From Acidobacteriota bacterium (lineage in GTDB: Bacteria; Acidobacteriota; Terriglobia; Terriglobales; Acidobacteriaceae): 64,000 nucleotides of DNA. Below the pieces are notes generated by a model. That model ran no database searches. It was not told the origin of the DNA and was given only the letters and a program-made list of their open reading frames with translations. Made by a program: the position numbers and the translations under genes. The stretch spans positions 1 to 64,000 of the forward strand of contig JAJXZT010000028.1 of the NCBI GenBank assembly GCA_021779935.1, given 5' to 3'. Below are positions 8,293 through 17,578 of the stretch, piece by piece; within the stretch, counting starts at the first letter, position 1, and every line of letters starts with the position of its first letter.

Positions 8293-8442
8293 GGAGTCCT
8301 CGCAGGCAGAATTTGCGGCGAGTGTATCACGCGGAACCCGTCACTGGGCCTCACTGCGCGCGAATGGATTCTCCGAGCGCTCCAATTGTGGAAGATGCAT
8401 ATCTCACAGAGAAGCCGTCCGGGGAACTGGTATCATTTTGCC

Positions 8443-9108
8443 GTGGCATCGGGAAGACAACGCGGCAGGTTCATCACCTTTGAAGGGCTGGACGGATGCG
8501 GCAAGAGCACGCACCTGGAAAAGCTGAAGGCGGTGCTTCGCGACGAGGGTATTGAAACGGTGACCACGCGCGAGCCGGGCGGCACGGAAGTGGGAGAAAA
8601 AGTGCGCGCGGTGCTGCTCAACTCGCGGACGCGAGGACTGGCGCCGCTGGCCGAACTGGCGCTGATGTTCGCCTCGCGCGCGCAGCAGATTGCGGAAGTA
8701 ATCGAGCCGGCGCTGCAAGCTGGAAAATGGGTGCTGTGCGACCGCTTCACCGATTCGAGCGAGGCCTACCAGGGCGGCGGTCGACAACTCGGCAGCGAAG
8801 CCGTCCTCACCATGCATCGCGTACTCTGCGGACAGACGCAGCCCGATCTCACGATCCTGATGGACACCGACGTTGCCGCCAGCGTGGCACGAGCGCGCCG
8901 CCGCAACAAGGTGGCGACAGATAACGACGAGGCCGACGAAAACCGCTTCGAGCAGGAGAACCGCGAATTCTTTACGCGGGTGCACGAAGCCTACGTGGCG
9001 ATTGCCCGCCGCGAGCCGCAAAGGGTCTACGTGGTGGATGCGCGCAGAGCCATCGACGTCGTCCACGCCGACATCGTGAAGGAAGTCCGGCGAAAATTGC
9101 TGAAGTAA
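8443..9108 (+). CDS. tmk: Thymidylate kinase
   Basis: Phosphorylates dTMP to dTDP with ATP, a step in dTTP synthesis. The P-loop is FEGLDGCGKST (residues 13-23 from the chosen GTG). TREPGGTEVGEKVR is the DR(E/P)-type substrate loop, and DRFTDSSEAYQGGGR is the catalytic Asp-Arg motif. Length 221 is normal. The start is inferred: GTG 8443 gives VASGRQRGRFITFEG, the usual distance to the P-loop. The frame stays open upstream to 8152 but overlaps the divergent zinc-ribbon gene. holB follows 48 bp later, a common pairing. Confidence 0.93.
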   Translation: MASGRQRGRFITFEGLDGCGKSTHLEKLKAVLRDEGIETVTTREPGGTEVGEKVRAVLLNSRTRGLAPLAELALMFASRAQQIAEVIEPALQAGKWVLCDRFTDSSEAYQGGGRQLGSEAVLTMHRVLCGQTQPDLTILMDTDVAASVARARRRNKVATDNDEADENRFEQENREFFTRVHEAYVAIARREPQRVYVVDARRAIDVVHADIVKEVRRKLLK

Positions 9109-9156
9109 CGGACGTACGCCCGTTCGTCATTTGGAATTCATTGTTCGTACCTGCTT

Positions 9157-10248
9157 ATGGGATTTTCCGATTTCCACGGTAATGCCGAGACGGTGCATCG
9201 CCTGCGCGAGATGATCGCGCGCGACCGCTTTCCGCATGGCGTCATACTCGCCGGGCCGCGCGGCTCCGGCAAGTACACGCTGGCGCAGATGGTGGCGAAG
9301 GCGATGAACTGCTCCGAACATCCCATCAGCGACGGCCTGCCGGACTTCTGCGGCCGATGCACGGAGTGCACGCGCATTGCGCAGGCCGACGCCCTCGACC
9401 AGCGATTTGCCGAAGCCGTGGAAGCGCGCGAACAGTTGCGCGACACCGACAAGAAAGAAACGCGGATTTTCATCCAGACGCATCCGGACGTGATGGTGAT
9501 TCCGCCCGACCCGCCGCAGATGCTGGTGAAGGTGGACCAGGTGCGGCACGTCACCGCCACCATGTATTACCGTCCGACGGAAGGCGGTCACAAGGTCTAT
9601 ATCTTTTCCGAATCGTCGTTCATGAAAGAGGCCGCCAACGCACTGTTAAAGGTGCTGGAGGAACCTCCGGAATTCGCCACGCTGTTCCTGCTGGCGGAAA
9701 CCCCGTCGGCGCTGCTGCCCACCATCCGCTCGCGCTGCATCACGCTGACACTGGCGCCGATTCCAGTGGAGGAGATCGAACGCGACCTCGCCCAGAAACC
9801 GGAGTGGAACGCCCGGCAGAAGTCGCTTGTCGCGCGCCTGTCCGGCGGAGCCCTTGGACGCGCACGGGGCTTCGACATCAACGGATATTTGCAGGCGCGG
9901 CAGGACGCACTCATCATTCTGGCCACGGCCATCAGCGGCGGCGATCACTCGGCGCTCTTCCGCACCACGGAAAGTTACCGCGCCGGGGGCGAAGGCAAGG
10001 AAAAAACCGATCTGCTGATCGCGACATTGTTCTCGTTGCTGGAAGATATGCTGTTCGTGAAAGAAGGCACTCCAGAGCTGGTGCGGAACATCGACATCCA
10101 GCCGGACATCGTCAAGATGACCGGGGCGGTACCCTTCGACTGGATTGTCCGGGCGGCCGAACGGGTGGGCGAAGTACACGCCGGAATGCGCCGGAATCTA
10201 TTGCGTTCGCTCTCGCTCGACGCCCTGGAAGCCGCACTGGAAGCGTGA
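9157..10248 (+). CDS. holB: DNA polymerase III subunit delta'
   Basis: Part of the clamp loader that opens the beta clamp onto DNA. AAA+ protein of 363 residues. The P-loop-like GPRGSGKYT is at about 32-40. The zinc-binding Cys cluster has its visible part at NCSEHPISDGLPDFCGRCTEC (first and last Cys about 50 and 69). The sensor region KVYIFSESSFMKEAANALLKVLEEPP is followed by FLLAETPSALLPTIRSRC, the SRC motif shared by clamp-loader subunits. It is linked to tmk, as in many bacteria. Confidence 0.92.
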   Translation: MGFSDFHGNAETVHRLREMIARDRFPHGVILAGPRGSGKYTLAQMVAKAMNCSEHPISDGLPDFCGRCTECTRIAQADALDQRFAEAVEAREQLRDTDKKETRIFIQTHPDVMVIPPDPPQMLVKVDQVRHVTATMYYRPTEGGHKVYIFSESSFMKEAANALLKVLEEPPEFATLFLLAETPSALLPTIRSRCITLTLAPIPVEEIERDLAQKPEWNARQKSLVARLSGGALGRARGFDINGYLQARQDALIILATAISGGDHSALFRTTESYRAGGEGKEKTDLLIATLFSLLEDMLFVKEGTPELVRNIDIQPDIVKMTGAVPFDWIVRAAERVGEVHAGMRRNLLRSLSLDALEAALEA

Positions 10249-10503
10249 ATTTTTGCGTTCCTGAAGCCAACCTTAAACCGCTCCGGAACAAGAGAATCCC
10301 CAGTGAAATGAATAGAAATCTTGTGACGCCATCCATTGTCACCTTTGAGGGTGTGTGGTAGGGTATTCGAAAGTTCACCCCTAAGTTCCCTGGAAATAAG
10401 GGCCTCTACGGGCGTGTATTTCGCCGCCGCCTTCTCGCGGCCAGTGCGACTTTGGAAGGTCTGCAGACAGTTACGCAGTCGCACGCGACTCGGAGATGTA
10501 CAC

Positions 10504-10893
10504 ATGAAGAACGTAATGGATTCGGCGGCACTCAGCCGCTCCCCCGAACCGGAGGCGTACACGAATCGTAAGTTGATTCGGCCTTCGCTTACCCGCGAAC
10601 AGTCCCGGCCCCCCGAGGCTGTTCCTGACCGCCGCGAACGTCCCGAACGTCCCGGCGGAACCAAGAAAGTACCACCGCCGGAACAGACGCACGCCGAGAA
10701 TTTCTACTACCAGAAGCAGATGCAGAGCAAGACGCCGATGGTGGTGGTGATGAAAGACGGCGAACAACTCCACGGCGTGATTGAGTGGTACGACCGGAAC
10801 TGCATCAAGCTGAACCGCGTCGCCGGCGAATCGAACCTGATGATCTACAAGTCGTGCATCAAGTACATGTTCAAAGAGGGCGAGCAGGAGTAG
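10504..10893 (+). CDS. Hfq-like Sm-fold RNA chaperone with long N-terminal extension
   Basis: An Sm/Hfq-type core occupies about residues 65-129. The Sm1 part reads TPMVVVMKDGEQLHGVIEWYDRN and the Sm2 part IYKSCIKYMF, comparable with the Hfq YKHAIS motif. Hfq forms hexameric rings that pair small RNAs with mRNAs. This protein (129 residues) has an N-terminal extension of about 60 residues rich in Arg, Pro and Glu, probably disordered. Canonical Hfq is about 70-100 residues with any extension at the C-terminus. Shine-Dalgarno GGAG lies 8 nt before the ATG at 10504. The gene stands alone, not next to miaA/hflX. Function as a riboregulator is inferred from fold only. Confidence 0.75.
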   Translation: MKNVMDSAALSRSPEPEAYTNRKLIRPSLTREQSRPPEAVPDRRERPERPGGTKKVPPPEQTHAENFYYQKQMQSKTPMVVVMKDGEQLHGVIEWYDRNCIKLNRVAGESNLMIYKSCIKYMFKEGEQE

Positions 10894-10945
10894 TACGGCT
10901 TCGCAGGTTCTGACCTCTTATACCCTTGACGTGTGACGCTCTACA

Positions 10946-11983
10946 CTATCGTGCTGCCTTGCGCAGGCGGTCGCGGATCGCCAATCCCATGCCTTCTTCC
11001 GGCGGAATTGCGCAGAAAATAATCTCCACATCCTGTTCATCGAGCCGCCGCAGTCCGTCGTAGACACGTCGCGCAAGAGTCTCCAGATCGGCCCAGGCGC
11101 CCCAATCATAGGAAATGGAAGCGGCACGCGGATCGGCTCCCGCCAGCCATCCCAGCGGACGCATCACGCCCACGCGCTTTTTCTCCGCCAGGGCTTGCTG
11201 CAACTTCTCCGTCATCTCGGCTTCGTTGGCCACCAGCACCAGGGTGGCGCGCGGCGCATAATGACGAATCCCCAGCCCCGGTGAGGCAAGACTCTCGGGC
11301 GGAACGTCTTTTTCAATCTTCGGCTCGGCCACGGTCACCGGCCCAATCACGGACTCAATCTGTTCGCGCGTCACTCCCCCGGGACGGTAGATGACCGGAG
11401 GATCGGCCATGGGATCGATCACCGTGGATTCAACGCCCACGAGGCATGGCCCTGCGTCGAGAATCGCGTCGATGCGTCCGTCAAGATCGTGGAGCACGTG
11501 TCCGGCGGTGGTGGGACTGGTGTGTCCGAAACGGTTGGCGCTGGGCGCGGCAATCGGCACACCGGCAGCTTCAATCAATGCACTTGCCACGGGATGCGAA
11601 GGAATGCGCACGCCGACGGTGTCGCGCCCGGCGGTGCACTCGGAAGGAATCGCGGAATTCTTTGGAAGCAAAAGCGTGATGGGACCGGGCATGAAGCTGC
11701 GCGCCAATATATCGGCTTTTTGCGGCCACTCCCGCACCAACCCGCGCAACATTTCCAGCGACGACGCGTGCACGATGATGGGATCCCAGGCGGGCCGCTG
11801 CTTCGCTTCAAAGATGCGCAACACGGCTTCGTGGTCGAGCGCGTTCGCTCCGAGGCCATAGACGGTTTCCGTGGGAAACGCGACCAGTCCGCCGCGACGC
11901 ACGATGGCCGCGGCTTCGCGGATCGAGACCTGGTCGTGGTCGGGACTTCCCTCCACGCGGAAATGCAGCGTCACTCGCATCAT
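10946..11983 (-). CDS. sua5: L-threonylcarbamoyladenylate synthase, Sua5 type
   Basis: Makes threonylcarbamoyl-AMP from threonine, bicarbonate and ATP for t6A37 tRNA modification. The YrdC domain (about residues 15-205) shows FPTETVYGLGANA, KQRPAWDPIIVH and GVRIPSHPVASALIEAAGVPIAAPSANRF (only parts quoted as motif). The C-terminal Sua5 domain follows from about 235 (SPGLGIRHYAPRATLVLV). At 345 residues it is the long Sua5 form, not the short TsaC form. The start at 11983 gives MMRVTLHF; either Met could be used. Confidence 0.92.
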   Translation of the reverse strand: MMRVTLHFRVEGSPDHDQVSIREAAAIVRRGGLVAFPTETVYGLGANALDHEAVLRIFEAKQRPAWDPIIVHASSLEMLRGLVREWPQKADILARSFMPGPITLLLPKNSAIPSECTAGRDTVGVRIPSHPVASALIEAAGVPIAAPSANRFGHTSPTTAGHVLHDLDGRIDAILDAGPCLVGVESTVIDPMADPPVIYRPGGVTREQIESVIGPVTVAEPKIEKDVPPESLASPGLGIRHYAPRATLVLVANEAEMTEKLQQALAEKKRVGVMRPLGWLAGADPRAASISYDWGAWADLETLARRVYDGLRRLDEQDVEIIFCAIPPEEGMGLAIRDRLRKAAR

Positions 11984-12065
11984 GTCCAGTCTGCCTTACC
12001 GCGACACTTCGGCACAAGCGCGCACTGATGCAAGATTGCTTGAAGCTTAAAATTTGAAACAGTCT

Positions 12066-12620
12066 CTACAGCTTGGGAAGCACGATTCCCGTCTGCGACT
12101 GGTACTTGCCCTTCTTGTCCTTGTAGCTGGTTTCGCAGGGCTCGTCGGACTGGAAGAAAAGTATCTGGCAAAGTCCTTCGTTGGCGTAGATCTTGGCCGG
12201 GAGCGGCGTGGTGTTGGAAATCTCCAGCGTGACGAAGCCTTCCCACTCGGGCTCAAAGGGCGTGACGTTGACGATGATTCCGCAACGCGCGTAGGTCGAC
12301 TTGCCGACACAGATCGTGAGCACGTCGCGCGGAATCTTGAAGTACTCCACCGAACGCGCCAGCGCGAAGGAATTCGGAGGCACGATGCAGACTTCCGACT
12401 GGATGCTGACAAACGAGCGCTCGTCAAAGGATTTGGGATCGACGATGGCGGAATTTACGTTGGTAAAAATCTTGAACTCGTCGGCCACGCGCAGGTCGTA
12501 ACCGTAGGAAGAAAGTCCGTAGCTGATCACCCCCTGGCGCATCTGCTTTTCGGTGAAGGGGTTGATCATGTCGTGTTCCAGGGCCATCTTGCGGATCCAG
12601 CGGTCGCTCTTAATCGCCAT
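12066..12620 (-). CDS. dcd: dCTP deaminase
   Basis: Converts dCTP to dUTP (or, in bifunctional relatives, directly to dUMP) for thymidylate synthesis. The trimeric dUTPase-like fold is marked by [16 protein letters not shown], the catalytic region [25 protein letters not shown] and the C-terminal [23 protein letters not shown]. It is 184 residues long, the normal size. The start [13 protein letters not shown] matches the family's conserved opening, although the AAGGA lies unusually close to the ATG. The deaminase-only versus bifunctional question cannot be settled by eye. Confidence 0.92.
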   Translation of the reverse strand: MAIKSDRWIRKMALEHDMINPFTEKQMRQGVISYGLSSYGYDLRVADEFKIFTNVNSAIVDPKSFDERSFVSIQSEVCIVPPNSFALARSVEYFKIPRDVLTICVGKSTYARCGIIVNVTPFEPEWEGFVTLEISNTTPLPAKIYANEGLCQILFFQSDEPCETSYKDKKGKYQSQTGIVLPKL

Positions 12621-13074
12621 TCCTTGTCTCGTGTCGCGTGACGCTTATAACCGTCGCGCGCCTCCCTCTTCAATCATTGAATTTGCATGGGAACGAAGCC
12701 CACAAAAAGTGAGCACATCTTATCATCCGTCACGATTGACCGTCCGATGGCACCGAGCCGGTTCTCCAGAATTGCAGGAAGCGGTCAAAAGATTGCCGTT
12801 TGAAACCGGCAAGAGCCCATGGAGGAATCAGGATTTTCGCCGAAGAGAGTATTCTGCTTTGTTTTCATGGACTTAGGTAGACAGTTGCCCGCAACTGGTT
12901 GATTCCAAAGAATTCTCCCGAAGACAGGGGGGTACCCAATTGGTTCTCACCACCTTCCAGTAACTTTCCCGGCTTTCGTTGACATTGGGCAGAAATGCCT
13001 TTAGCATCAGATGTTTAGCGCACGTTGTGTGGTCCACGGGGACCGGCGCCATCTTGCAAGCTCAGGAGCTTCGC
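12621..13074. other. Gap of 454 bp between dcd and the HU gene
   Basis: I see no gene. The left part must hold the dcd promoter on the minus strand; the right end holds a sigma70-like promoter for the HU gene (12979-13007). The rest is lower in GC than the neighbours, as expected for regulatory DNA. Confidence 0.6.
12979..13007 (+). promoter_or_regulatory. Sigma70-type promoter of the HU-family gene
   Basis: A perfect -35 TTGACA (12979-12984), a 17-bp spacer, then TAGCAT (13002-13007), four of six matches to TATAAT. It lies 67 bp before the GTG start of the HU gene. Confidence 0.65.
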
Positions 13075-13344
13075 GTGATTAAGCTCGACATAATCAACGA
13101 GGTGGTCAGCAAAACCGGGGTCACCAAGACAAAGGCTGAGCGCGCCGTGGAGACCGTTTTCGATTCCATGAAGACCGCCCTCGCCCGGGGAGACCGTATC
13201 GAGCTGCGCGGCTTTGGCGTCTTCAACGTCCGCCCGCGCAAGACCGGCATCGGTCGCAATCCGCGCACCGGGGCCGAGGTCAATATTCCTCCCGGCAAGG
13301 CTGTACGGTTCAAGCCGGGGAAGGAACTCCAGTCCATCGACTAA
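13075..13344 (+). CDS. HU/IHF-family DNA-binding protein
   Basis: Nucleoid protein that bends DNA as a dimer. The 89 residues include the helical dimerisation part (LDIINEVVSKTGVTKTKAERAVE, only part quoted) and the DNA-binding arm RKTGIGRNPRTGAEVNIP, whose Pro intercalates in known structures. GFGVFNVRPR matches the IHF/HU core. The start is GTG 13075, with AGGAG at 13064-13068, 6 nt upstream. The arm sequence RNPRTGAEVNIPP is more IHF-like than HU-like, so specific binding is possible. Single gene with its own promoter. Confidence 0.93.
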   Translation: MIKLDIINEVVSKTGVTKTKAERAVETVFDSMKTALARGDRIELRGFGVFNVRPRKTGIGRNPRTGAEVNIPPGKAVRFKPGKELQSID

Positions 13345-13450
13345 GCTGGCCCGAGGGTGAGGCCGCGCTTGCGTCGACGCCTTTCTGCCTGTATGCAGGC
13401 CCGGCTCAACGACTTCCTGCCGCGAGTGCGGCGATTCCGTAGAAATCAAG

Positions 13451-14515
13451 ATGTCCGATTCGCTGCCGCCGTCCCCGCTGCCCCTCGAACTCGAAGACCC
13501 TATCCCCGTCTACGTCGTGTGGAGACCGCGTGAGCGCTACCTTGTGCCCGTGCTCCTGCTGCTGGCCACACTGTTCACCACGCTCGTTGTAGGGGCGCGG
13601 CTTCAGGACAACTTCAATCGCGGACTCGCGGCCTTCTCGGCTTCAGACCAATCCCTGCCGCTGTTTCCCTTGACGTGGATACTGCATCATCCTTCGCGGC
13701 TGCTGATGGGTATACCGTTTGCGCTCGCACTGATGGGCATCCTGCTGGCGCACGAGATGGGGCACTATCTCTACTGCCGCTATTATCGCGTCAGCGCCAC
13801 TCCGCCGTATTTCATCCCGGCTCCAACGCTCATCGGAACACTCGGCGCATTCATCCGAATCCGCTCAATGTTTCCGTCGCGGCGCTCGCTGTTTGATATC
13901 GGCATCGCCGGACCGATCGCCGGATTCGTGCTGGCGGTGCCGGTCAGCATCGCCGGTTTGATGCTCTCGCGCCCGGTCGGCAGCGTGCCAGCCTCAGACA
14001 TCAACCTCGGTATGCCGCTCATCTTCCGCTGGATTCACGCAGTCGGCATCCATCGCTCCGTACCGTTTGATCACCTGCTGCTGCATCCGCTGGCGGTGGC
14101 GGGATGGGTGGGGATGTTTGCCACGTCACTGAATCTTTTGCCGGGCGGACAACTCGATGGCGGCCATATCGTCTTTTCTCTCTCGCCGCGCGCCCATCGC
14201 ACCGTGTCGCTGCTGGCCATTGCGGCGCTGCTGCCGCTGGCGTATTACGACTGGATCGGATGGCTGATCTGGGCGGTGCTGCTGGCCATGACCGGCCTGC
14301 GGCATCCGACAATCGTGCGCGGAGAACCGCTTGATACCAAGCGTAAACTGCTCGCTGTTTTCGCCGTCGTGATGCTGGCGCTCAGCATCATCCCCGCACC
14401 GTTCGCGGACTCCGGAATCGTCAGCATGAAAGGCGATCTGTTGCAGCTGGGAAGGTCGCTCTACGAATTGATTCGTCACGCACCGGACATCATTCGCTAC
14501 TACTTCCGGAAATAG
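13451..14515 (+). CDS. Site-2 protease family (M50) membrane metallopeptidase
   Basis: Intramembrane zinc protease homologue. The protein has 354 residues and about six to eight hydrophobic segments. The HEMGH zinc motif is at residues 101-105, inside a membrane helix (ILLAHEMGHYLYCRYYRV). The second metal motif is NLLPGGQLDGGHI, near residue 230-240, where Asp is the third ligand. S2P enzymes release membrane-bound regulators such as anti-sigma factors; no such partner is adjacent, though a RsbW-like kinase is convergent downstream. It begins 107 bp after the HU gene. Confidence 0.88.
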   Translation: MSDSLPPSPLPLELEDPIPVYVVWRPRERYLVPVLLLLATLFTTLVVGARLQDNFNRGLAAFSASDQSLPLFPLTWILHHPSRLLMGIPFALALMGILLAHEMGHYLYCRYYRVSATPPYFIPAPTLIGTLGAFIRIRSMFPSRRSLFDIGIAGPIAGFVLAVPVSIAGLMLSRPVGSVPASDINLGMPLIFRWIHAVGIHRSVPFDHLLLHPLAVAGWVGMFATSLNLLPGGQLDGGHIVFSLSPRAHRTVSLLAIAALLPLAYYDWIGWLIWAVLLAMTGLRHPTIVRGEPLDTKRKLLAVFAVVMLALSIIPAPFADSGIVSMKGDLLQLGRSLYELIRHAPDIIRYYFRK

Positions 14516-14529
14516 AAGAGGGGACGCGC

Positions 14530-15060
14530 TCAGTACTTGCGCATGTGGATTTCCGCGCCGTTGCGCTTGAACTGCACTTCATCCATCAGGCGATTAATGA
14601 GGAAAATTCCACGGCCGTGGTCATCGAAGAGATGATCGCTCCCGGTTGGATCAGGCAAGGCTGCGGGATCGAAGCCCGCACCGGGATCGCTCACGACCAG
14701 GAAAACGCTGCCCGCGGTTTCAAACGCCACCGAACACTGCACGTACTTTGAAGGATCGCCGCAGCAGCCATGCTTGATCGCATTGGCCAGGGCTTCGCGC
14801 AGCGCGGTTTCAATCTCCAGTTTCTTGCTTGAACCAATGCCCGTCTTGCGAACGACAAAAAGCACCGTTTCAACCAGCGGAGAAATGCACTCGATGTGTG
14901 CGGGGATCGTCAGGTCCATCTTGAGTACGAGATCGCCGTGCACTGGGCAGGGGCGTGGCGGGGCCTTGGCAGCCCGCTTTCTTACTCTGGAGCCCGACGA
15001 AGACTTAAGCTTTCGCAACCTCTGCGCTCCGATGACGTATTCGGGAGAGAGCAATCCCAT
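14530..15060 (-). CDS. RsbW-like serine kinase / anti-sigma ATP-binding protein
   Basis: HATPase_c_2 protein of the GHKL fold. The catalytic N-box is LREALANAIKHGCCGD and the G1 box is VSDPGAGFDPAALPD, followed by HGRGIFLINRLMDEV, the glycine-rich lid. This resembles RsbW/SpoIIAB kinases that hold a sigma factor or phosphorylate an STAS antagonist. The first 45 residues are a basic extension. No sigma or STAS gene is adjacent, so the partner is unknown. It overlaps no other gene and ends 15 bp from the S2P stop. Confidence 0.85.
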   Translation of the reverse strand: MGLLSPEYVIGAQRLRKLKSSSGSRVRKRAAKAPPRPCPVHGDLVLKMDLTIPAHIECISPLVETVLFVVRKTGIGSSKKLEIETALREALANAIKHGCCGDPSKYVQCSVAFETAGSVFLVVSDPGAGFDPAALPDPTGSDHLFDDHGRGIFLINRLMDEVQFKRNGAEIHMRKY

Positions 15061-15084
15061 TTTCTCAAACCAGATCGCTTCTGG

Positions 15085-17574
15085 CTAGAGCAAGGATTGC
15101 GCATCGACATCAACTATGATTCCAGTTCGGGGCACGCGGTTCGCCGTGGCGAATTGAACCATCTCCCGCAGCAGCGCGTTTAGCGCTTCCCGGCTCTTCG
15201 CCTTCAGCAAGAAGTGGTACCGGTAGTCACGCTTGAGCCGGACGATGGAAGCCGCGGCCGGCCCCATCACGCGCACACCTTCATGCCGCGTATTCTCAAA
15301 CCACCTGCCAAGGAGTCCGGAGTATGCCAGCGCCTCCTCGAGTTTGTCGCTGCGAATCAACACGTTGGCGAGCGCGGAAAATGGCGGGTAATGCATGTAG
15401 CTGCGGAACCGCAACTCCTTCTCGGCAAATCCCTGGAAGTCGTGGGCGGCGGCAAACTGCACGGCATAGTGATCGGGAAAATACGTTTGCAGGACGACCT
15501 TGCCAGGGGCATCGCCGCGACCGGCGCGACCGGCCACCTGTGTCAGCAATTGAAAAGTACGCTCGGCGGCACGAAAATCCGGCAAGCTGAGCGCCGTGTC
15601 CGCGCCAACAACTCCCACTAAAGTGACGCCGTGCACGTCATGCCCCTTGGCAATCATCTGCGTTCCGACAAGCAGATCGATTTCTCCCGCCTGGAACGCC
15701 GTAAGGATGCGCTCGAAATCGGCGTGTCCGCGTACCGTGTCGCGATCCATGCGTCCGATGCGCGCCTGGGGAAACGCCGAGCGCAGCATGTCCTCCAACT
15801 TCTCCGCGCCGGTGCCGAGGAACTGCACGTAGTCGCTGCCACACTTGGGGCAGACGTGCGGCACAGGCTGCTGGTATCCGCAGTAGTGGCACAGCAGCTT
15901 GTGTTGGCGCTTGTGGAACGTGAGGGCGATGGCGCAGTTGGCGCACTCGATGGAATCTCCGCAGGAGCGGCACATGACGAACGCCGAGTAGCCGCGCCGG
16001 TTCAGCAGGATCATCGCCTGCTCGCCGCGCTCCTGGCACGCTGTCACTTCCTCAATCAGTTTGCGCGAAAGGACATGCTCTTTCCCCGTGGCCTGAAATT
16101 CCTCGCGCATGTCGATCAACTCAACTTCGGGCAGCGGACGCTCGCGCACGCGGTCCGGCAACTCGATGAGCCGGTACTTCCCTTTTCGCGCGTTGTTGTA
16201 GGACTCCAGCGAAGGTGTCGCCGACCCAAGGACCACGGTCGCGCCCAGGGCCTTGGCCCGCACGGCAGCCACGTCGCGCGCATGATATCGAGGCGTCTCG
16301 TCCTGCTTGTAAGAGTGGTCGTGCTCCTCGTCGACAATGATCAGCGCAAGATTGTGCACCGGCGCGAACACGGCGCTGCGCGTCCCGACCGCAATGCGCG
16401 CTTCTCCGCGCCGTATGCGATGCCATTGCTCGGCGCGCTCGTCGTCCGAAAGTGATGAATGCAGAATCGCAACCTGCTCGCCGAAAATTCCGTGCAGATC
16501 GGCGGCGACACCGGGCGTCAGGCCTATCTCCGGGACCAGCAAAATCGCGCCGCGTCCGGCCTTGAGCACGGCCTGCATCGCCGCAAGATACACGGCTGTC
16601 TTTCCCGAGCCGGTCACGCCATGCAGCATCGTCACGGAAAATTTCTGCGACTCCACGGTCTCGTGAATGTGCTTCAGCGCCTGCTGCTGCGCCTCGGTAA
16701 ACAGGAACTCCAGGGTGGTGCGCGGCTTCATGGAAGGCACTGCGTTCTCCGCCGCTTCCTCCACGATCTCTATTGCGCCGTTGCGCACCAGCGTTTGCAA
16801 CGAACTCTGCGAAAGCTCCGGCCCCTTGAGATCGGCAAGACGCGCGCGTCCACCAGCCGAGCGGAGCGTTTCGATGACTTTCTTCTGCTTGTCGCTAAGT
16901 TTTTCCGGCGCTTCCTTCAACACCGCGAACTTTACGAACCGTCGCGCATCACGCACGCCGGAGAGGTCTTCGCGGACGATCCATTTCTTTGCCAGCAGAG
17001 TGCGCAACACTTCGCGCGTGGCGCCGGTTGCGCCCTTGACGGACGGCTCGCGCACCAGTTCTCCGTCGGCCATGTAGTCAAGCACGGCGTATTCCGCGAG
17101 CTGATGTTCTTCTCCCTTTTTCGCGCGCAGCGAAGACCCGGCGGTGGCGGATTCATAGAGCGCCTCACTGCCAAGCTCCGTGATGCGATAGCCGAAGGCT
17201 CGGCGGAACTCGGCCTGCAACGGCAGCATCGTCCGATAGACTTCCCCGATCGGCGCGAGGTAATACCCGGCAATCCACTTCCCCAACGCAAGCAGCTTTT
17301 CGTCGAGCACCGGCGCTGTGTCGAGCACCTGCGCCACGGCCTTCAGCTTGACGTTCGCGGCCGGAGGGTCGCTGTGCACGCGCGTCACGATGCCGCTCAG
17401 CTTCTTCTCCGAACCCTTGCCGAATGGGACGACGACGCGGCCTCCGGGGACCGGCGTCACGCTTTGTAACTTGTAGGTAAAAACGGCATCGAGCGGCACG
17501 GGGAGAGCAACATCGCAGTAGAGCGGTCCCTGCTGCGCCAGCAACTGCGGCTGCTCTGGAGCGGAGTTGGCCAT
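15085..17574 (-). CDS. priA: Primosomal protein N' (replication restart helicase PriA)
   Basis: 3'-5' superfamily 2 helicase that reloads the replisome at stalled forks. It has 829 residues. The N-terminal 3'-end binding domain starts YCDVALPVPLDAVFTYK. Walker A GVTGSGKT is at 319-326 and the DEEHD box at about 416. GSATPSLES is motif III. The zinc domain (about 533-575) has eight Cys in pairs: CRSC, CANC, CHYC and CPKC. GTQMIAKGHD and QVAGRAGRG are motifs V and VI. The start is 4 nt after the udg stop, so the two are co-transcribed. Confidence 0.96.
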   Translation of the reverse strand: MANSAPEQPQLLAQQGPLYCDVALPVPLDAVFTYKLQSVTPVPGGRVVVPFGKGSEKKLSGIVTRVHSDPPAANVKLKAVAQVLDTAPVLDEKLLALGKWIAGYYLAPIGEVYRTMLPLQAEFRRAFGYRITELGSEALYESATAGSSLRAKKGEEHQLAEYAVLDYMADGELVREPSVKGATGATREVLRTLLAKKWIVREDLSGVRDARRFVKFAVLKEAPEKLSDKQKKVIETLRSAGGRARLADLKGPELSQSSLQTLVRNGAIEIVEEAAENAVPSMKPRTTLEFLFTEAQQQALKHIHETVESQKFSVTMLHGVTGSGKTAVYLAAMQAVLKAGRGAILLVPEIGLTPGVAADLHGIFGEQVAILHSSLSDDERAEQWHRIRRGEARIAVGTRSAVFAPVHNLALIIVDEEHDHSYKQDETPRYHARDVAAVRAKALGATVVLGSATPSLESYNNARKGKYRLIELPDRVRERPLPEVELIDMREEFQATGKEHVLSRKLIEEVTACQERGEQAMILLNRRGYSAFVMCRSCGDSIECANCAIALTFHKRQHKLLCHYCGYQQPVPHVCPKCGSDYVQFLGTGAEKLEDMLRSAFPQARIGRMDRDTVRGHADFERILTAFQAGEIDLLVGTQMIAKGHDVHGVTLVGVVGADTALSLPDFRAAERTFQLLTQVAGRAGRGDAPGKVVLQTYFPDHYAVQFAAAHDFQGFAEKELRFRSYMHYPPFSALANVLIRSDKLEEALAYSGLLGRWFENTRHEGVRVMGPAAASIVRLKRDYRYHFLLKAKSREALNALLREMVQFATANRVPRTGIIVDVDAQSLL

Positions 17575-17578
17575 CGGC

